A stretch of 64,000 nt of DNA from NCBI RefSeq assembly GCF_031179145.1, contig NZ_JAPSIB010000006.1, positions 97,665 through 161,664 on the forward strand. Direction: 5' to 3'. A program made the translations under genes and the position numbers. This document shows, one piece after another, positions 52,183-60,270 of the stretch (its first letter is position 1; each line of letters begins with the position of its first letter). The notes beneath the pieces were generated by a model, which ran no database searches, was not told where the DNA came from, and was given only the letters and a program-made list of their open reading frames with translations. Source of the DNA: Brevibacterium sp. (GTDB taxonomy: Bacteria > Actinomycetota > Actinomycetes > Actinomycetales > Brevibacteriaceae).

Positions 52183-53556
52183 ATGGCCAGTGACGTCCAT
52201 AGCTCGACCAACTCTCTCCACTCCTCCAAACCGGAGCAGGAGCCCATCCCGCGCGGACTCGGCCTCATCACCTCAGTGGGGCCCGGACTGGTGCTGGCGA
52301 TGTCATTCCTCGGCACAGGAGATCTCGTCAGTTCCTCGGTCTCCGGCGCCTCGTACGGCTACGCCTTGCTGTGGACCTTGGTGCTCTCCCTGATCGCCCG
52401 CACGTTCATCATCTCGTCCATTGCGAAGTACACGCTGATGAACAAGTACGGGGACACGCAGATCCTCGACGGGTTCGCCCGCCTATCGCCGGCACTGCCG
52501 GGCATCATGGCTGCAGTCGTCCTCATCGCCGGCTTCATCACTCAGGCGACGTTCGTCCTTGCGGCGTCCACCGGTCTCCACGAGCTCACCGGTGGTGAGT
52601 GGGGCGGAGCCTGGGGACGATTCTTCTGCGCCCTGATCATCGTGGCGCTGACGCTGACGCTGGTCATGCTGCGCAAGCAGTTCACCGTGCTCGAGTACTT
52701 CGCGCGATTCGCCTCCGTCGCGATGATCGCAGCCTTCGTATATGCGCTGGTCCAGATCGGCACCTTCGACGTGTCCGGGTTCTTCCAGGGCCTCGCCTTC
52801 GCGATTCCCGAGGAGCAGAACACCTCGGCGTTCGCTCCCATCGTCATCGCCTCGGCGACCATCGGCACGATCGCCGGAAATATGCCCAACCTGCTCTACT
52901 CCGGCTTCATGCGCGACAAGGGTTGGGTGGGGCCGAAGTACCGCAAGCTGCAGCAGTTCGACCTCATCGTGGGGATGGCGCCGCTGCTCATCATCAACCT
53001 CCTGTTCTGGATAGTTGCCGCTGAGTTCCGATCGGGAAACCCAGGCTTCTCGATTTCCGATGAGTACGACCTTTCGCATATGCTCACCGTCGCAGTCGGC
53101 CCGGTCGGTCCCTTCCTCCTGTGGATGTGCATCTTCTTCGCCGCGATGACCAGCTTCCCGCCGCAGTCGCGCGGTTTTGCCCAGTTGGCGATCAACGGAA
53201 TCAACCACACATTCCCGTCGATGCGGCAGTACTTGGGCCGCGACGAGGAGAACCCGGCATTCCGGTGGATCCAGGCGATCGTCTTCATTATCGTTCCGCT
53301 GGTATCGACCATCCCCGGAGCTCCCGACCTCATCTCCCTCAACATCGTCGGCACAGCCATCTCGACAGTGCTCAGCCTCCCCATCATCGTCGTCTGCATT
53401 CTCCTGCTGACGTCGCGGAAGAAGCACATGCAGACCTATGCCGTGAACGGAATCTGGCAGACTGTTCTGCTCGTGATTCTCGGCGGCATCGCGATCATCA
53501 TCGGATTCCAGATCGCCATGCAGATCCCATCCATGTTCGCCACCGCCTTCGGGTGA
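52183..53556 (+). CDS. Nramp-like permease with altered metal site (copy 1)
   Basis: A 457-residue membrane protein of the Nramp fold (GPGLVLAMSFLGTGDLVSSS as first helix). Aligned from the conserved GP, the metal-binding DPGN of true Nramp proteins is GTGD at residues 44-47 (Asp to Gly, Asn to Asp), and the helix 6 MPH is MPN (IAGNMPNLLY, near residue 235). The length and the other helices look normal. GGAG lies 9 nt before ATG 52183. It is followed after 38 nt by the Asp-box protein. The changed site argues against ordinary Mn2+/Fe2+ import, and an organic acid or other cation is possible. Confidence 0.85.
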   Translation: MASDVHSSTNSLHSSKPEQEPIPRGLGLITSVGPGLVLAMSFLGTGDLVSSSVSGASYGYALLWTLVLSLIARTFIISSIAKYTLMNKYGDTQILDGFARLSPALPGIMAAVVLIAGFITQATFVLAASTGLHELTGGEWGGAWGRFFCALIIVALTLTLVMLRKQFTVLEYFARFASVAMIAAFVYALVQIGTFDVSGFFQGLAFAIPEEQNTSAFAPIVIASATIGTIAGNMPNLLYSGFMRDKGWVGPKYRKLQQFDLIVGMAPLLIINLLFWIVAAEFRSGNPGFSISDEYDLSHMLTVAVGPVGPFLLWMCIFFAAMTSFPPQSRGFAQLAINGINHTFPSMRQYLGRDEENPAFRWIQAIVFIIVPLVSTIPGAPDLISLNIVGTAISTVLSLPIIVVCILLLTSRKKHMQTYAVNGIWQTVLLVILGGIAIIIGFQIAMQIPSMFATAFG

Positions 53557-53575
53557 GGGCTAACCGTCCCTCGCC
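53552..53575 (+). promoter_or_regulatory. Hairpin between the Nramp-like and Asp-box genes
   Basis: GGTGAGGG and CCCTCGCC form an 8-bp stem (one G-T pair) across the stop codon of the permease gene. Without a T-run it is more likely an mRNA-stability or attenuation element than a full terminator. Support is limited to the inverted repeat. Confidence 0.3.
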
Positions 53576-53594
53576 ACCACTGACAGGAGTGACA

Positions 53595-54764
53595 ATGACT
53601 CTGCTCTCCCACTCGAACCTCGACCGTGTTCCGGCGCCGCCCGCGGACGGACGACTACGGTTCTTCGAGGACGCCGGCAACGCCGCGGCCGTCATTCCCA
53701 CCGACCGCAGGTCCAACCACGCTCCTTCCATCCTGGCGCTGAGCGGCGGCGGAATGCTCGCAGCCTGGTTCGGCGGCAGCGACGAGGGCAACAAGGATAT
53801 CGACATCCTCGTCTCCCGCTTCGATGCGGCGACTTTGCAGTGGGCGGAGTCGAGTGCTGTCACCCATGACGAGATCCGCTCCGACCAGAACCCAGGTCTC
53901 TTCGAGGCCCCCGACGGTCAGGTGTGGCTGGTCTACACTTCTCAGCTCTCCCGCCAGTCCGGTGTGCCCGAGACGTTCAACCTTCAGCACACCTCGGTCG
54001 TCAATGTCATCAGGTCCGATGACGGCGGGATGTCGTGGACCGCTCCCGAGACGCTGTTCGATCGGGAGGGTACGTTCTGCCGACAGCCCATCCAGCTCCT
54101 CAGTGACGGCACATGGGTGCACTCTCAGTGGCTGTGCTTCGACGACGATTCGAAGAACGGCTCGGATCAGCCGGTGCTCCAGATCTCGAAGGACAGTGGT
54201 GCGACGTGGCAACAGTTCGACTTCCCCGACGCCGCCGGGCGGGTCCATCCAAATGTCGTCGAGCTCGAGCCGGGGCGACTCGTCTGCCTCTTCCGCTCAC
54301 GGTTCGCCGATTGGGTCTACCTCAGCCGCTCGGAGGACGGCGGGGAGACCTGGACCGTTCCGGAGGCCACCGAGGTACCGAACAACAATGCCGGCCTCAG
54401 TGCTTTCCGCCTGCCATCGGGGAGACTGGCGCTGGTGTCGAACGAACACCAGGTTGCCGAGGCGCCGGGTGAGGTCGTGTGGCCGTACGAGCGCATGCGC
54501 ATCGTCATCGCCGTCTCGGCCGACGAGGGCCGCACGTGGCCGGTGCGCCGAGTGATCGAGCCCGGCGATGGCTTCAGCGGGGAGGGCAACCTGCGCAGCA
54601 ACCGCCGCCAGGAGTACCCGCACGGGATCGTCGACGCCGACGGACTCATCCACGTCGTCTATGCCTACAGTTCGCGCCGAGCCGTTCGCCATGTCGTCTT
54701 CGCCGAGGACTGGATCTCCGGCGTCGAGGATCAGGTCCACACCGACTGCAAACTCTGGGGCTGA
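53595..54764 (+). CDS. Cytosolic Asp-box (BNR, sialidase-like) protein
   Basis: A 389-residue beta-propeller protein of the BNR_2/sialidase superfamily. Four Asp-box motifs are readable: SDDGGMSW, SKDSGATW, SEDGGETW and SADEGRTW, spaced along residues 135-315. There is no signal peptide or membrane anchor, which is odd for a sialidase and suggests an intracellular hydrolase or lyase acting on an imported molecule. AGGAGTGACA precedes the ATG. It follows the Nramp-like permease and converges on the DeoR gene 10 nt away. True sialidase activity is not supported, since no FRIP-like start was seen. Confidence 0.85.
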   Translation: MTLLSHSNLDRVPAPPADGRLRFFEDAGNAAAVIPTDRRSNHAPSILALSGGGMLAAWFGGSDEGNKDIDILVSRFDAATLQWAESSAVTHDEIRSDQNPGLFEAPDGQVWLVYTSQLSRQSGVPETFNLQHTSVVNVIRSDDGGMSWTAPETLFDREGTFCRQPIQLLSDGTWVHSQWLCFDDDSKNGSDQPVLQISKDSGATWQQFDFPDAAGRVHPNVVELEPGRLVCLFRSRFADWVYLSRSEDGGETWTVPEATEVPNNNAGLSAFRLPSGRLALVSNEHQVAEAPGEVVWPYERMRIVIAVSADEGRTWPVRRVIEPGDGFSGEGNLRSNRRQEYPHGIVDADGLIHVVYAYSSRRAVRHVVFAEDWISGVEDQVHTDCKLWG

Positions 54765-54774
54765 GGCGACCGGT

Positions 54775-55584
54775 TCAGTCGGTGCGCTGTCCCGCGGAGT
54801 CCACTCGAACGACCGTGATGCCACGGACTGCGAAGGGCTCGATCTGCTCGGGTGTGGCGGAGGAATCGGTCACAAGGGTCCATCCATTGCCCAGATCCGC
54901 CCACGCGTGGAATGGTCGCTGACCGAGCTTGGCGGAGTGGGCGACGACGAAGACATGTGCCGCTCGTCGACTCATCAGCTCTTTGAGGCGAACCTGCTCC
55001 AAGGACGCCTCGCAGACTCCGTCCTCCGCCGTGACGGCATCGGCTCCGAGGAATGCGAAGTCGAAGGTGAACTTCTCCAGTCCGGTCTCGGTGACTGGGC
55101 CGATGAAGCCCTGGCTGATCGGGCGGTAGCGTCCGCCAAGGAGGGTGAACTCCACGTCTTCGGCGTCCGCCATCTGCTGCAGTGACGTCAGCCCTGTGGA
55201 GACGACCGTGAGAGGGCCGACAGTGGACAGCGCGCGGGCGACCTGTGCGATGGTGCTGCCGGCGTCGAGGAGCACCTGCGAGCTCGCGGGAACCTGCCGG
55301 GCGCACCACATGCCCAGCGCCTGCTTGACTTCGGGGGCCTCGTGGGACCGTTCGTCCAGTGAGCTCTCGGAATGAGCCGGAACGGCGATGACGCCTCCAT
55401 AGGTCCGAGCCAGATCTCCGGACTCGGTCAGCCGCGCGAGGTCCCGCCGGATCGTCGACGCGGTCACGCCCAGCATCGCGGACAGCGATTCGACGCTCAT
55501 CTCGCCCTGGGTCCTCACGAGTTGGACGATCTGTTCACGCCTGGCGCCTGCGTTCATCTCTCTCCCAGCATTGTCAGTCAGCAC
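54775..55584 (-). CDS. DeoR/GlpR family transcriptional repressor
   Basis: A 269-residue DeoR-type regulator. The N-terminal HTH has RREQIVQLVRTQGEMSVESL and TASTIRRDLARLTESGDLAR, the DeoR signature. The C-terminal sugar-phosphate-binding domain has LLDAGSTIAQVARAL, FLGADAVTAEDGV and VVAHSAKLGQRPF. The start is taken at GTG 55584 (AGGA 5 nt upstream); ATG 55557 is an alternative. It lies downstream of the kinase/dehydrogenase gene on the same strand. Members usually repress sugar-phosphate catabolic genes and respond to a phosphorylated intermediate, here perhaps the 4-phospho acid made by the kinase. Confidence 0.92.
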   Translation of the reverse strand: MLTDNAGREMNAGARREQIVQLVRTQGEMSVESLSAMLGVTASTIRRDLARLTESGDLARTYGGVIAVPAHSESSLDERSHEAPEVKQALGMWCARQVPASSQVLLDAGSTIAQVARALSTVGPLTVVSTGLTSLQQMADAEDVEFTLLGGRYRPISQGFIGPVTETGLEKFTFDFAFLGADAVTAEDGVCEASLEQVRLKELMSRRAAHVFVVAHSAKLGQRPFHAWADLGNGWTLVTDSSATPEQIEPFAVRGITVVRVDSAGQRTD

Positions 55585-55743
55585 CCTGATCCTGGCTGAT
55601 GAGGGGCCGGTTCAGGGTGCCGAGGGTGTGCTGCTGCGTTCAGCGGCCTCTGCTCTGCGGCCACTGTATCCCGAAACCCGGTGTGCTTCGCAGGTGTCGA
55701 CGGTTCGGTTCAGCCGCAAGTCCGCTTCCGCCAGCGGTTCGAT

Positions 55744-58044
55744 TCAGTGGCCGACGGGCGATGGCTCCGTTGAGGCCGATGCCAATGCGGCCGCCTGGCG
55801 CATTGCCTCGCTCATGCTGGCTGTATCGGCCTTGCCGGTGCCGGCGATGTCGAACGCTGTGCCGTGGTCGACGGAGGTGCGGATGACGGGCAGGCCCACG
55901 GTGATGTTCACGCCGGCTTCGATGCCGAGCACCTTGATCGGGCCGTGGCCCTGGTCGTGGTACATCGCGACGATCAGGTCGTAGTCTCCACGGCCCGCAA
56001 GGAAGAACGCCGTATCGGCCGGCAGCGGGCCCACGGCGTCGATGCCGTCAGCGGTGAGCACCTCAATGGCGGGGATGATCTTCTCCGCTTCCTCGCCGTA
56101 GCCGAAGAGACCGTTCTCGCCGGCGTGTGGGTTGATTGCGCAGACTCCGATGCGCGGCCGTTCGATACCTGCCCTCACGAGTGCCTCGTGGCCCCGGCGC
56201 ACGGTTCGCTCGACCAAACCGGGCTCAATCTTCGCGATGGCATCGATGAGTCCGATATGGGTCGTGACGTGGATGACCCGCAGTTTGGGCGACGACAGCA
56301 TCATCGAGACCTCTTCGGTGCCTGTGAGGGCAGCGAGCATCTCCGTGTGTCCCGGGTAGTTATGCCCGGCCGCGTGCAGCGCCTCCTTGTTGAGGGGAGC
56401 TGTGCAGATCGACTGCACCTCGCCGGACATGGCGAGGCTCGCCGCACGCTCGATGTAGCGGAAGGCGGCGTCTCCGGCGATAGGCGACAGCTCACCCCAG
56501 GCCAGGTCGGCCGGGAGCAGGTCGAGATCGATGACGTTGATGACGCCCGGAGCGTGTTCGGCATCAGCGGGAGAGTCGACGACACGGAATGTTGCTTCCC
56601 GACCGAGGATCGTCGCGGCCTGTTCGAGGCGGGCCGCATCACCGATGATCACCGGCTTCGCCACGGCGAGCACCGTGGGATCGAGGCATGCGGCGACGCA
56701 GATCTCGGGGCCGACTCCGGCCCCGTCACCCATCGTGACGGCAACAGTGGGAAGCGCGTTCATATATTCTCCTTCAAGGGTCAGACGGTGGAAGTCGAGT
56801 GGTTGTGCGGGCGCTGCGGTCAGCGCGGCGTGGATGAGTGTCAGTGAGTCCTTGTCGCCGTGACCTCCCGGCCGGGTGACGAAGTTGCCCACGATGGCGC
56901 TGTCGACTTCGGAGAGGACCGCCCCGGGATGGACCTCGCTTCGCGCGGTCAGGGTCGTGATGCCGAGGCGGTCGAGCACAGCCCGAGCGGTCTCCCCGCC
57001 GGCCGCGACGAGGTGGACGGGCTCGGTCTCACAGAGAACCTGGGATGTGAGTTCGGCGAGCAGTCCCGGAAGGGGGCGGGGATCGACGGTCATTCCGTCA
57101 GAGGTCAGCCGGACGGCGAGGTCGCCCCTGGCCAGCCGGGCCCGCACCTCGTCGCTCATGCGAGTCAGGGCGGCAGGGTTCTCGCTCCAACTCGCGACCT
57201 GGGCCGCGGGAATGTCGAGTACCTGCACCTCGGCATGGGCGCCGAGGTGAGCGATCTGCTCGTGCACCCGCTCCGCCGCAGTTCCGAGGACCATAAGCAC
57301 TCGTGAGCCCCTGGCCCCTGCGGCGCTCGAGCCGAACCGTGTGTGCTGGTGGTTGGATCGTGTGGCGCGTCGATCGGTGAAGGCGCGAGCGAGTGCCGCT
57401 GAACCGACGAGCGCTGCCCCGCTTGCCTGCGCCAGGTCGACGATGCGATTCAGATCGACCATCGTGGCGGCATCGGCAGTGACTAGTCGGGATCCGATGA
57501 GAGAGGCAAGTTCAGCTGGATCCGTCGACCGCAGATGCTCGAGGTCGATGTGCTTCGGCGGTTCAGGGCAGAGATCGCTGAGATGCGCGGGGGCGGCGCT
57601 GTCCTCGATGCTCCACGCGGAAGTGGCGGCCAGAGGTGCGCCGTCGTTGAGCGGGACTCCCTCGACGACAATGCGATCGAGCTGGGGCAGGGACGGTGCG
57701 AAGATCACCGGGCCCGGGCCGGATTCGAGCGCAGCGCGAATCTGGGCCCGGATGTTCCCGCGCAGCAGCGAATCGACTTTGATGAAGATCGTACGACCGG
57801 AGCCTAAGGCGGTGAGGGCGGACGAAGTGCGAGCCGCTGCCACGGCGGGGGAGAGGTAACGGCAGTCGAGATCCACGGCGAGATCGGACACGACGTGGTG
57901 CTCGGTGGTGCTGCGTGCGAACTTGCCGATCGCCTCGGCGTCTGTGAGCAGGATGCGCACGGGCGGGTTGAGTGTGGCGGCGGCCTCTGCGGCCCCACTG
58001 AGGTCGTCGGCGAGCACGAGAAGGCCGGTGTCGACAGTTGTCAT
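55744..58044 (-). CDS. Fused DUF1537-type acid-sugar kinase and PdxA2-type dehydrogenase
   Basis: A single 766-codon frame. Residues 1-427 are a DUF1537 four-carbon acid-sugar kinase: ADDLSGAAE at 12-20, KVDSLLRGN at 89-97, AAGGETARAVL and HPGAVLSE near the end. Residues 428-766 are a complete PdxA/PdxA2 protein: MGDGAGVGPEICVA, then the metal-site histidines in YPGHTEML (about 560), AINPHAGE (about 635) and YHDQGH (about 695). In known pathways these enzymes act one after the other: the kinase makes 4-phospho-D-erythronate or -threonate, and PdxA2 oxidises it, ending in dihydroxyacetone phosphate. The ATG has AAAGGAG upstream. An intact ribosome-binding site and ATG lie inside at 56761-56775, so free PdxA2 may also be made. 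Confidence 0.88.
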   Translation of the reverse strand: MTTVDTGLLVLADDLSGAAEAAATLNPPVRILLTDAEAIGKFARSTTEHHVVSDLAVDLDCRYLSPAVAAARTSSALTALGSGRTIFIKVDSLLRGNIRAQIRAALESGPGPVIFAPSLPQLDRIVVEGVPLNDGAPLAATSAWSIEDSAAPAHLSDLCPEPPKHIDLEHLRSTDPAELASLIGSRLVTADAATMVDLNRIVDLAQASGAALVGSAALARAFTDRRATRSNHQHTRFGSSAAGARGSRVLMVLGTAAERVHEQIAHLGAHAEVQVLDIPAAQVASWSENPAALTRMSDEVRARLARGDLAVRLTSDGMTVDPRPLPGLLAELTSQVLCETEPVHLVAAGGETARAVLDRLGITTLTARSEVHPGAVLSEVDSAIVGNFVTRPGGHGDKDSLTLIHAALTAAPAQPLDFHRLTLEGEYMNALPTVAVTMGDGAGVGPEICVAACLDPTVLAVAKPVIIGDAARLEQAATILGREATFRVVDSPADAEHAPGVINVIDLDLLPADLAWGELSPIAGDAAFRYIERAASLAMSGEVQSICTAPLNKEALHAAGHNYPGHTEMLAALTGTEEVSMMLSSPKLRVIHVTTHIGLIDAIAKIEPGLVERTVRRGHEALVRAGIERPRIGVCAINPHAGENGLFGYGEEAEKIIPAIEVLTADGIDAVGPLPADTAFFLAGRGDYDLIVAMYHDQGHGPIKVLGIEAGVNITVGLPVIRTSVDHGTAFDIAGTGKADTASMSEAMRQAAALASASTEPSPVGH
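56761..56775 (-). promoter_or_regulatory. Internal ribosome-binding site and ATG for PdxA2
   Basis: Within the fused frame, GAAGGAGAATAT is directly followed by ATG (56763-56761) and the codons of a normal PdxA N-terminus (MNALPTVAVTMGDG). The site would be read as Leu-Glu-Gly-Glu-Tyr in the fusion. This suggests a former two-gene arrangement in which the kinase stop was lost, or dual expression. Confidence 0.6.
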
Positions 58045-58089
58045 GGCACTCCTTTGCGTCCGTTGTCAGGGATCTCCAGAATGCCATAG

Positions 58090-58127
58090 CTGCGCGAAAT
58101 ACGCAAGATATTGCACAGTGCGCGCAG
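58090..58127. promoter_or_regulatory. Paired operator-like sites in the kinase/reductase divergent gap
   Basis: The first site, TGCGCGAAATACGCA (58091-58105), matches TGCGY-N5-RCGCA perfectly. A second, weaker site, TGCACAGTGCGCGCA (58112-58126), starts 21 bp later, two helical turns away. They lie between the divergent kinase/dehydrogenase and aldo/keto reductase genes and could control both. Confidence 0.62.
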
Positions 58128-58184
58128 AGATGGGAAGATGAGGTGAGAGTGAAGTGCATTTCAAGACTCGACGAGGAGAATCGT

Positions 58185-59165
58185 ATGACCGCAGACAGGA
58201 ACCTCACCATCGACGGAGTCCCGGTTCCGCTGACGCCGCTGGTGCTTGGCACCATGACTTTCGGCGACACCGTTGACGAGGCGACGGCCCATGAGGTGAT
58301 TGAGGCTGCCATCGCGGCGGGGATCACGGGCATCGACACCGCGAACGGCTACGCTAAGTCGACCACGGAGGAGCTGATCTCCCCTCTGGTGAAGAAGCAT
58401 CGGGACAAGATCGTGCTCGCGACCAAAGCCGGCATGCCCCACGCGGATGCGGGTGAGAACTCTCCTCTTTCGGCCCCAGGGCTGCGCGCCAGCGTCGAAG
58501 GTTCGCTGCGCCGCCTCGACGTCGACTCCATCGATCTCTTCTACCTCCATCAGCCGGATCGTGCCGCGAGCACGGCTGAAACGCTCGACACTGTCGCCGC
58601 CCTGCATGCCGAAGGCAAGATCACCGCTTTGGGCATCTCGAACTTTGCGGCGTGGCAGGCGGTCGACCTCCAGATGGCAGCGGTTGCGGCGGGCGCCCCG
58701 CGCCCCGTCATCGCGCAGAATGTCTACAGTGTCCTGGCGCGGCGGATCGAGGACGAATGGCTCGAGTGCGCGAGTGAGCACGGTATCGCGACGATGGCCT
58801 ACAACCCGCTGGCCGGCGGACTGTTGGCCAGACGGCCGTCCGTCGAGGGCACGCCGGATCGCTTCACCGGTTCGGTGCTCGCCCAGATGTACTCCCAGCG
58901 CTACCTCTCCGACGCGGTTCTCACCGCCGTCGAGGCCTTCGCCGAGGTGGCTGACGAAGCCGGCATTCCGCAGGCAGAGCTGGCGCTGCGCTGGTTGGCC
59001 GGAGCGGACGGCATCGACTCACTGCTGCTGGGCGCGAGTCGGGTCTCCCAGCTCGAGGCGAACCTCGCCGCGATCGCCAAGGGGCCGCTGCCGGACGACG
59101 TGCTCGCAGCGATCGACTCCGCCACCGCCGTTGTCCGTGGCTCGCAGCCGAAGTACAACCGCTGA
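58185..59165 (+). CDS. Aldo/keto reductase
   Basis: A 326-residue NAD(P)H-dependent (beta/alpha)8-barrel reductase. The catalytic tetrad is complete: Asp51 and Tyr56 (DTANGY), Lys81 (ATKAG) and His122 (YLHQPD). The late segment LLGASRVSQLEANL contacts the cofactor phosphate in the family. ATG 58185 has GAGGAG 7 nt upstream. It is divergent to the kinase/dehydrogenase gene under shared operator-like sites, and the DapA-family gene follows on the same strand. It probably interconverts an aldehyde or ketone with the hydroxy-acid substrate of the pathway. Confidence 0.9.
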   Translation: MTADRNLTIDGVPVPLTPLVLGTMTFGDTVDEATAHEVIEAAIAAGITGIDTANGYAKSTTEELISPLVKKHRDKIVLATKAGMPHADAGENSPLSAPGLRASVEGSLRRLDVDSIDLFYLHQPDRAASTAETLDTVAALHAEGKITALGISNFAAWQAVDLQMAAVAAGAPRPVIAQNVYSVLARRIEDEWLECASEHGIATMAYNPLAGGLLARRPSVEGTPDRFTGSVLAQMYSQRYLSDAVLTAVEAFAEVADEAGIPQAELALRWLAGADGIDSLLLGASRVSQLEANLAAIAKGPLPDDVLAAIDSATAVVRGSQPKYNR

Positions 59166-59253
59166 CCTGAGCGTCCACGCTCATCCGCGCTTCTGCGCCG
59201 AATCGCGTACGCCTGCCATGAAGCGCCCACCACCATTTCGATAGGAAACCACT

Positions 59254-60147
59254 ATGTCCTCCATCAAGGGAATTCTCGCCGCGGTCGCCACGCCGTTCGA
59301 CGACGATGAGCAGATCGCCGAGACGGCCCTGCGCGCACACGTGCGCCGTCAGCTCGACGCCGGAATCCACGGCATCTTCGCCTTGGGCACCAACGGCGAG
59401 TTCTACGCCCAGTCCGCCGCAGAACGCGCCGAGGCGGCCCGCATCGTCATCGACGAGGTTGCGGGCCAGGTGCCTGTCGTCATCGGCGCCGGCGCCGCCA
59501 CCACGCTCGAGACAATCCGCATTGCCAAGGACGCCGCTGCGGCAGGCGCAGACGCACTCTCGATCATCACCCCTTACTTCGCCGCTGCCTCGCAGGCGGA
59601 GATCGAGAACCACTTCCGCGCAGTCGCCGACTCCGTGGACACTCCGGTGGTCGTTTACAACATTCCCGCCCGAACCGGCAACGCGGTCGCTCCCGCCACG
59701 CTCGAGAAGCTCGCGGCCGTCGACAACATCACCGCGGTCAAGGACTCGAGCGGCAACTTCGATACGATCCTGCAGTACCTGGAACGCACGGATCGGGACA
59801 GCTTCGACGTGATCTCCGGTAATGATTCGCTGATCCTGTGGACCCTCATCGCCGGTGGTGGCGGCGGCATCAGTGGCATCGCGAACATCTACCCGAAGAC
59901 CATGGCATCGATCTACGATCTCTTCCTTGCAGGGGACGCAGAGGCGGCTCGGGCCGCGCAGGACAGTATCCGTCCGATCCGCAACTGCCTGGCCCTCGGC
60001 AACCCCAACACGGTCGTCAAACATGCCGCGAACGCCCGTGGCTTCGGTTTGGGACCCGCTCGCGCCCCCTTCAACGCACTGTCGGTCGACGCCAAGCAGC
60101 AGATCGAGGACACGGTCGCGGCAGACCTGGAGCGCGGCCTGGCCTGA
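59254..60147 (+). CDS. DapA/NanA-superfamily aldolase or dehydratase
   Basis: A 297-residue member of the dihydrodipicolinate synthase superfamily. The Schiff-base Lys is Lys163 (AVKDSSGN), the catalytic Tyr is Tyr135 (VVYNIPARTG), and GTNGEF at 45-50 is the 2-oxo-acid carboxylate-binding loop. DapA itself is unlikely because of the sugar-acid gene context. Relatives such as KdgD, NanA and YagE act on 2-keto-3-deoxy acids. It ends an operon with the aldo/keto reductase and is followed by strong hairpins. A retro-aldol or dehydration step on a 2-keto sugar acid is the best guess. Confidence 0.9.
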   Translation: MSSIKGILAAVATPFDDDEQIAETALRAHVRRQLDAGIHGIFALGTNGEFYAQSAAERAEAARIVIDEVAGQVPVVIGAGAATTLETIRIAKDAAAAGADALSIITPYFAAASQAEIENHFRAVADSVDTPVVVYNIPARTGNAVAPATLEKLAAVDNITAVKDSSGNFDTILQYLERTDRDSFDVISGNDSLILWTLIAGGGGGISGIANIYPKTMASIYDLFLAGDAEAARAAQDSIRPIRNCLALGNPNTVVKHAANARGFGLGPARAPFNALSVDAKQQIEDTVAADLERGLA

Positions 60148-60153
60148 CCTCCT

Positions 60154-60190
60154 GATCCGGTTCCCTTCCTCGCGCGGAACCGGATCGTTT
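60154..60190 (+). terminator. Terminator hairpin after the DapA-family gene
   Basis: A perfect 11-bp stem, GATCCGGTTCC (60154-60164) with GGAACCGGATC (60176-60186), is followed by GTTTCGTCTT. It lies 7 nt after the stop codon. Confidence 0.65.
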
Positions 60191-60205
60191 CGTCTTCCAA
60201 CGCAA

Positions 60206-60249
60206 TCTGCCCCTGTTCCCGCCGTGACAACGGTGGGAACAGGGGCAGA
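60206..60249. terminator. 20-bp hairpin between convergent genes
   Basis: A nearly perfect 20-bp stem: arms TCTGCCCCTGTTCCC and GGGAACAGGGGCAGA extended by GCCGT/ACGGT (one G-T pair), with a GACA loop. It sits between the DapA-family and hydroxyacid dehydrogenase genes and probably blocks read-through from both sides. There is no clear T-run on either strand. Confidence 0.6.
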
Positions 60250-60270
60250 CTGCTGGGGCTGGATGGGGCG

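Noticed and set aside
53595..54764. Exo-alpha-sialidase function
   Set aside because: Asp-boxes show the fold only; there is no secretion signal and no sialic-acid catabolic gene set beside it.
59166..59253. A further TGCGY-N5-RCGCA-like site before the DapA-family gene
   Set aside because: TGCGCCGAATCGCGT keeps only one good half, and the gene is probably read from the upstream promoter.
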